A DNA stretch of 64,000 nucleotides from Lonepinella sp042468235 (GTDB lineage: Bacteria > Pseudomonadota > Gammaproteobacteria > Enterobacterales > Pasteurellaceae). Location: positions 186,001 through 250,000 of the forward strand of contig NZ_CP170386.1 in NCBI RefSeq assembly GCF_042468235.1, given 5' to 3'. Below, one piece after another: positions 63,624 to 64,000 of this stretch. The first letter of the stretch is position 1. The number at the start of each line of letters is the position of its first letter. The position numbers and the translations under genes were made by a program. The notes below the pieces were generated by a model. That model did no database searches and was not told the DNA's origin. It saw nothing but the letters and a program-made list of their open reading frames with translations.

Positions 63624-63792
63624 TTTGTAAGCTAAATATCCAATTCTCCCTTAATTAAGCAGCTTACTCAGGCTACTTTTTTGATGGGGAGAACATTCTG
63701 GTTACCCTTTTAGCTTTCCCCAACCCGCCTTTTGCTATTTCCCCTAAACTACGCTAAAATCAACCGCACTTTTCATCAATAAATAAGAACCT
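63624..63792. other. Intergenic region with uptake signal
   Basis: No gene is seen. An uptake-signal core ACCGCACTT (63763-63771) with its AT-rich flank lies 22 bases before the final gene. Confidence 0.6.
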
Positions 63793-64000
63793 ATGTTACT
63801 TTCCATTCTTTACATTATTGGCATTACCGCTGAGGCGATTACTGGGGCATTAGCTGCCGGGCGTGAAAAAATGGATATTTTTGGGGTGATTATTATTGCA
63901 TCTATGACGGCGATTGGTGGTGGTTCAGTGCGGGATGTCTTATTGGGGCATTATCCGCTTGGTTGGGTGAAACATCCGGAATATTTTATTATTGTTGCCA
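63793..64000 (+). CDS. TRIC/UPF0126 (YicG-like) membrane protein, partial
   Basis: The first 69 residues of a gene that runs off the window. The protein starts with a membrane segment and reads ITAEAITGALAAGREKMDIF then ASMTAIGGGSVRDVLLGHYP, the hallmark of the trimeric cation channel-like UPF0126 family (glycine-channel domain). E. coli YicG and YadS are relatives. The full protein should be about 205 residues. AATAAGAACC precedes the ATG; the ribosome site is weak. Confidence 0.88.
   Translation, partial: MLLSILYIIGITAEAITGALAAGREKMDIFGVIIIASMTAIGGGSVRDVLLGHYPLGWVKHPEYFIIVA

Overview
The window comes from a member of the Pasteurellaceae of the Haemophilus influenzae uptake-signal type. The 9-base DNA uptake core AAGTGCGGT (or its complement) occurs many times on both strands, inside and between genes. 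Gene content fits a Pasteurella, Haemophilus or Avibacterium-like genome: mglBAC-galS/galTKM, nrfABCD with nrfEXFG, metNIQ, and a 16S-tRNA-Glu-23S-5S operon. I cannot name the species from the sequence.

Region 1 (1 to about 7716) is the right-hand part of a phage satellite, P4-like or PICI-like. No integrase is seen; it may lie left of the window. It carries two AlpA-type regulators plus a third small HTH protein, an Ogr/Delta zinc finger, an Ash/Icd-type gene, small unknown genes and a P4-alpha-like primase/helicase. Downstream of the primase is a non-coding stretch rich in TCACT/AGTGA iterons, then a candidate attachment site resembling the 3' end of tRNA-Ser. Unusually for a satellite, it also holds a homologue of the P2 gpN major capsid protein. 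That homologue is split into two overlapping frames and sits behind a protein that resembles P4 Sid in length and layout.

Region 2 (7945-20385) is core metabolism: a ComEA-type DNA-binding protein, a RelB/DinJ antitoxin whose YafQ toxin is reduced to a short 3' remnant, purMN under a PurR-type box, alanine dehydrogenase plus a sodium symporter under a CRP site, smp/serB, yajQ, a PTS EIICB, the malic enzyme maeB, and an mqsRA toxin-antitoxin pair.

Region 3 (20386-27387) is a seven-gene operon: TRAP transporter dctPQM, a D-2-hydroxyacid dehydrogenase, a DapA-family aldolase/lyase, ribokinase and an RbsR-type repressor. A perfect CRP site and a perfect RbsR-type palindrome precede it. No rbsDACB genes are present here, so the RbsR circuit seems to drive a different catabolic cassette.

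Region 4 (27481-39419) has rsuA, a Bcr/CflA exporter, a zinc-ribbon protein, an Nramp-related transporter without the canonical metal-binding motifs, and the galactose regulon (mglBAC, galS, galTKM) with GalR/S and CRP sites. Region 5 (39741-47418) is the nitrite ammonification cluster: NrfA, its electron donors NrfBCD, and the NrfEXFG haem-lyase factors.

Region 6 (47534-56940) has a flavoprotein, a MetE-like methyltransferase, dnaE, metNIQ behind three tandem MetJ boxes, and gmhB. Region 7 (56941-62442) is one complete rRNA operon with promoter, boxA elements and processing stems. It is followed by a degraded gene (62581-63623) and the start of a TRIC/UPF0126 membrane protein gene cut by the window end. 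All family assignments were made by eye from the translated sequence; no database search was run.
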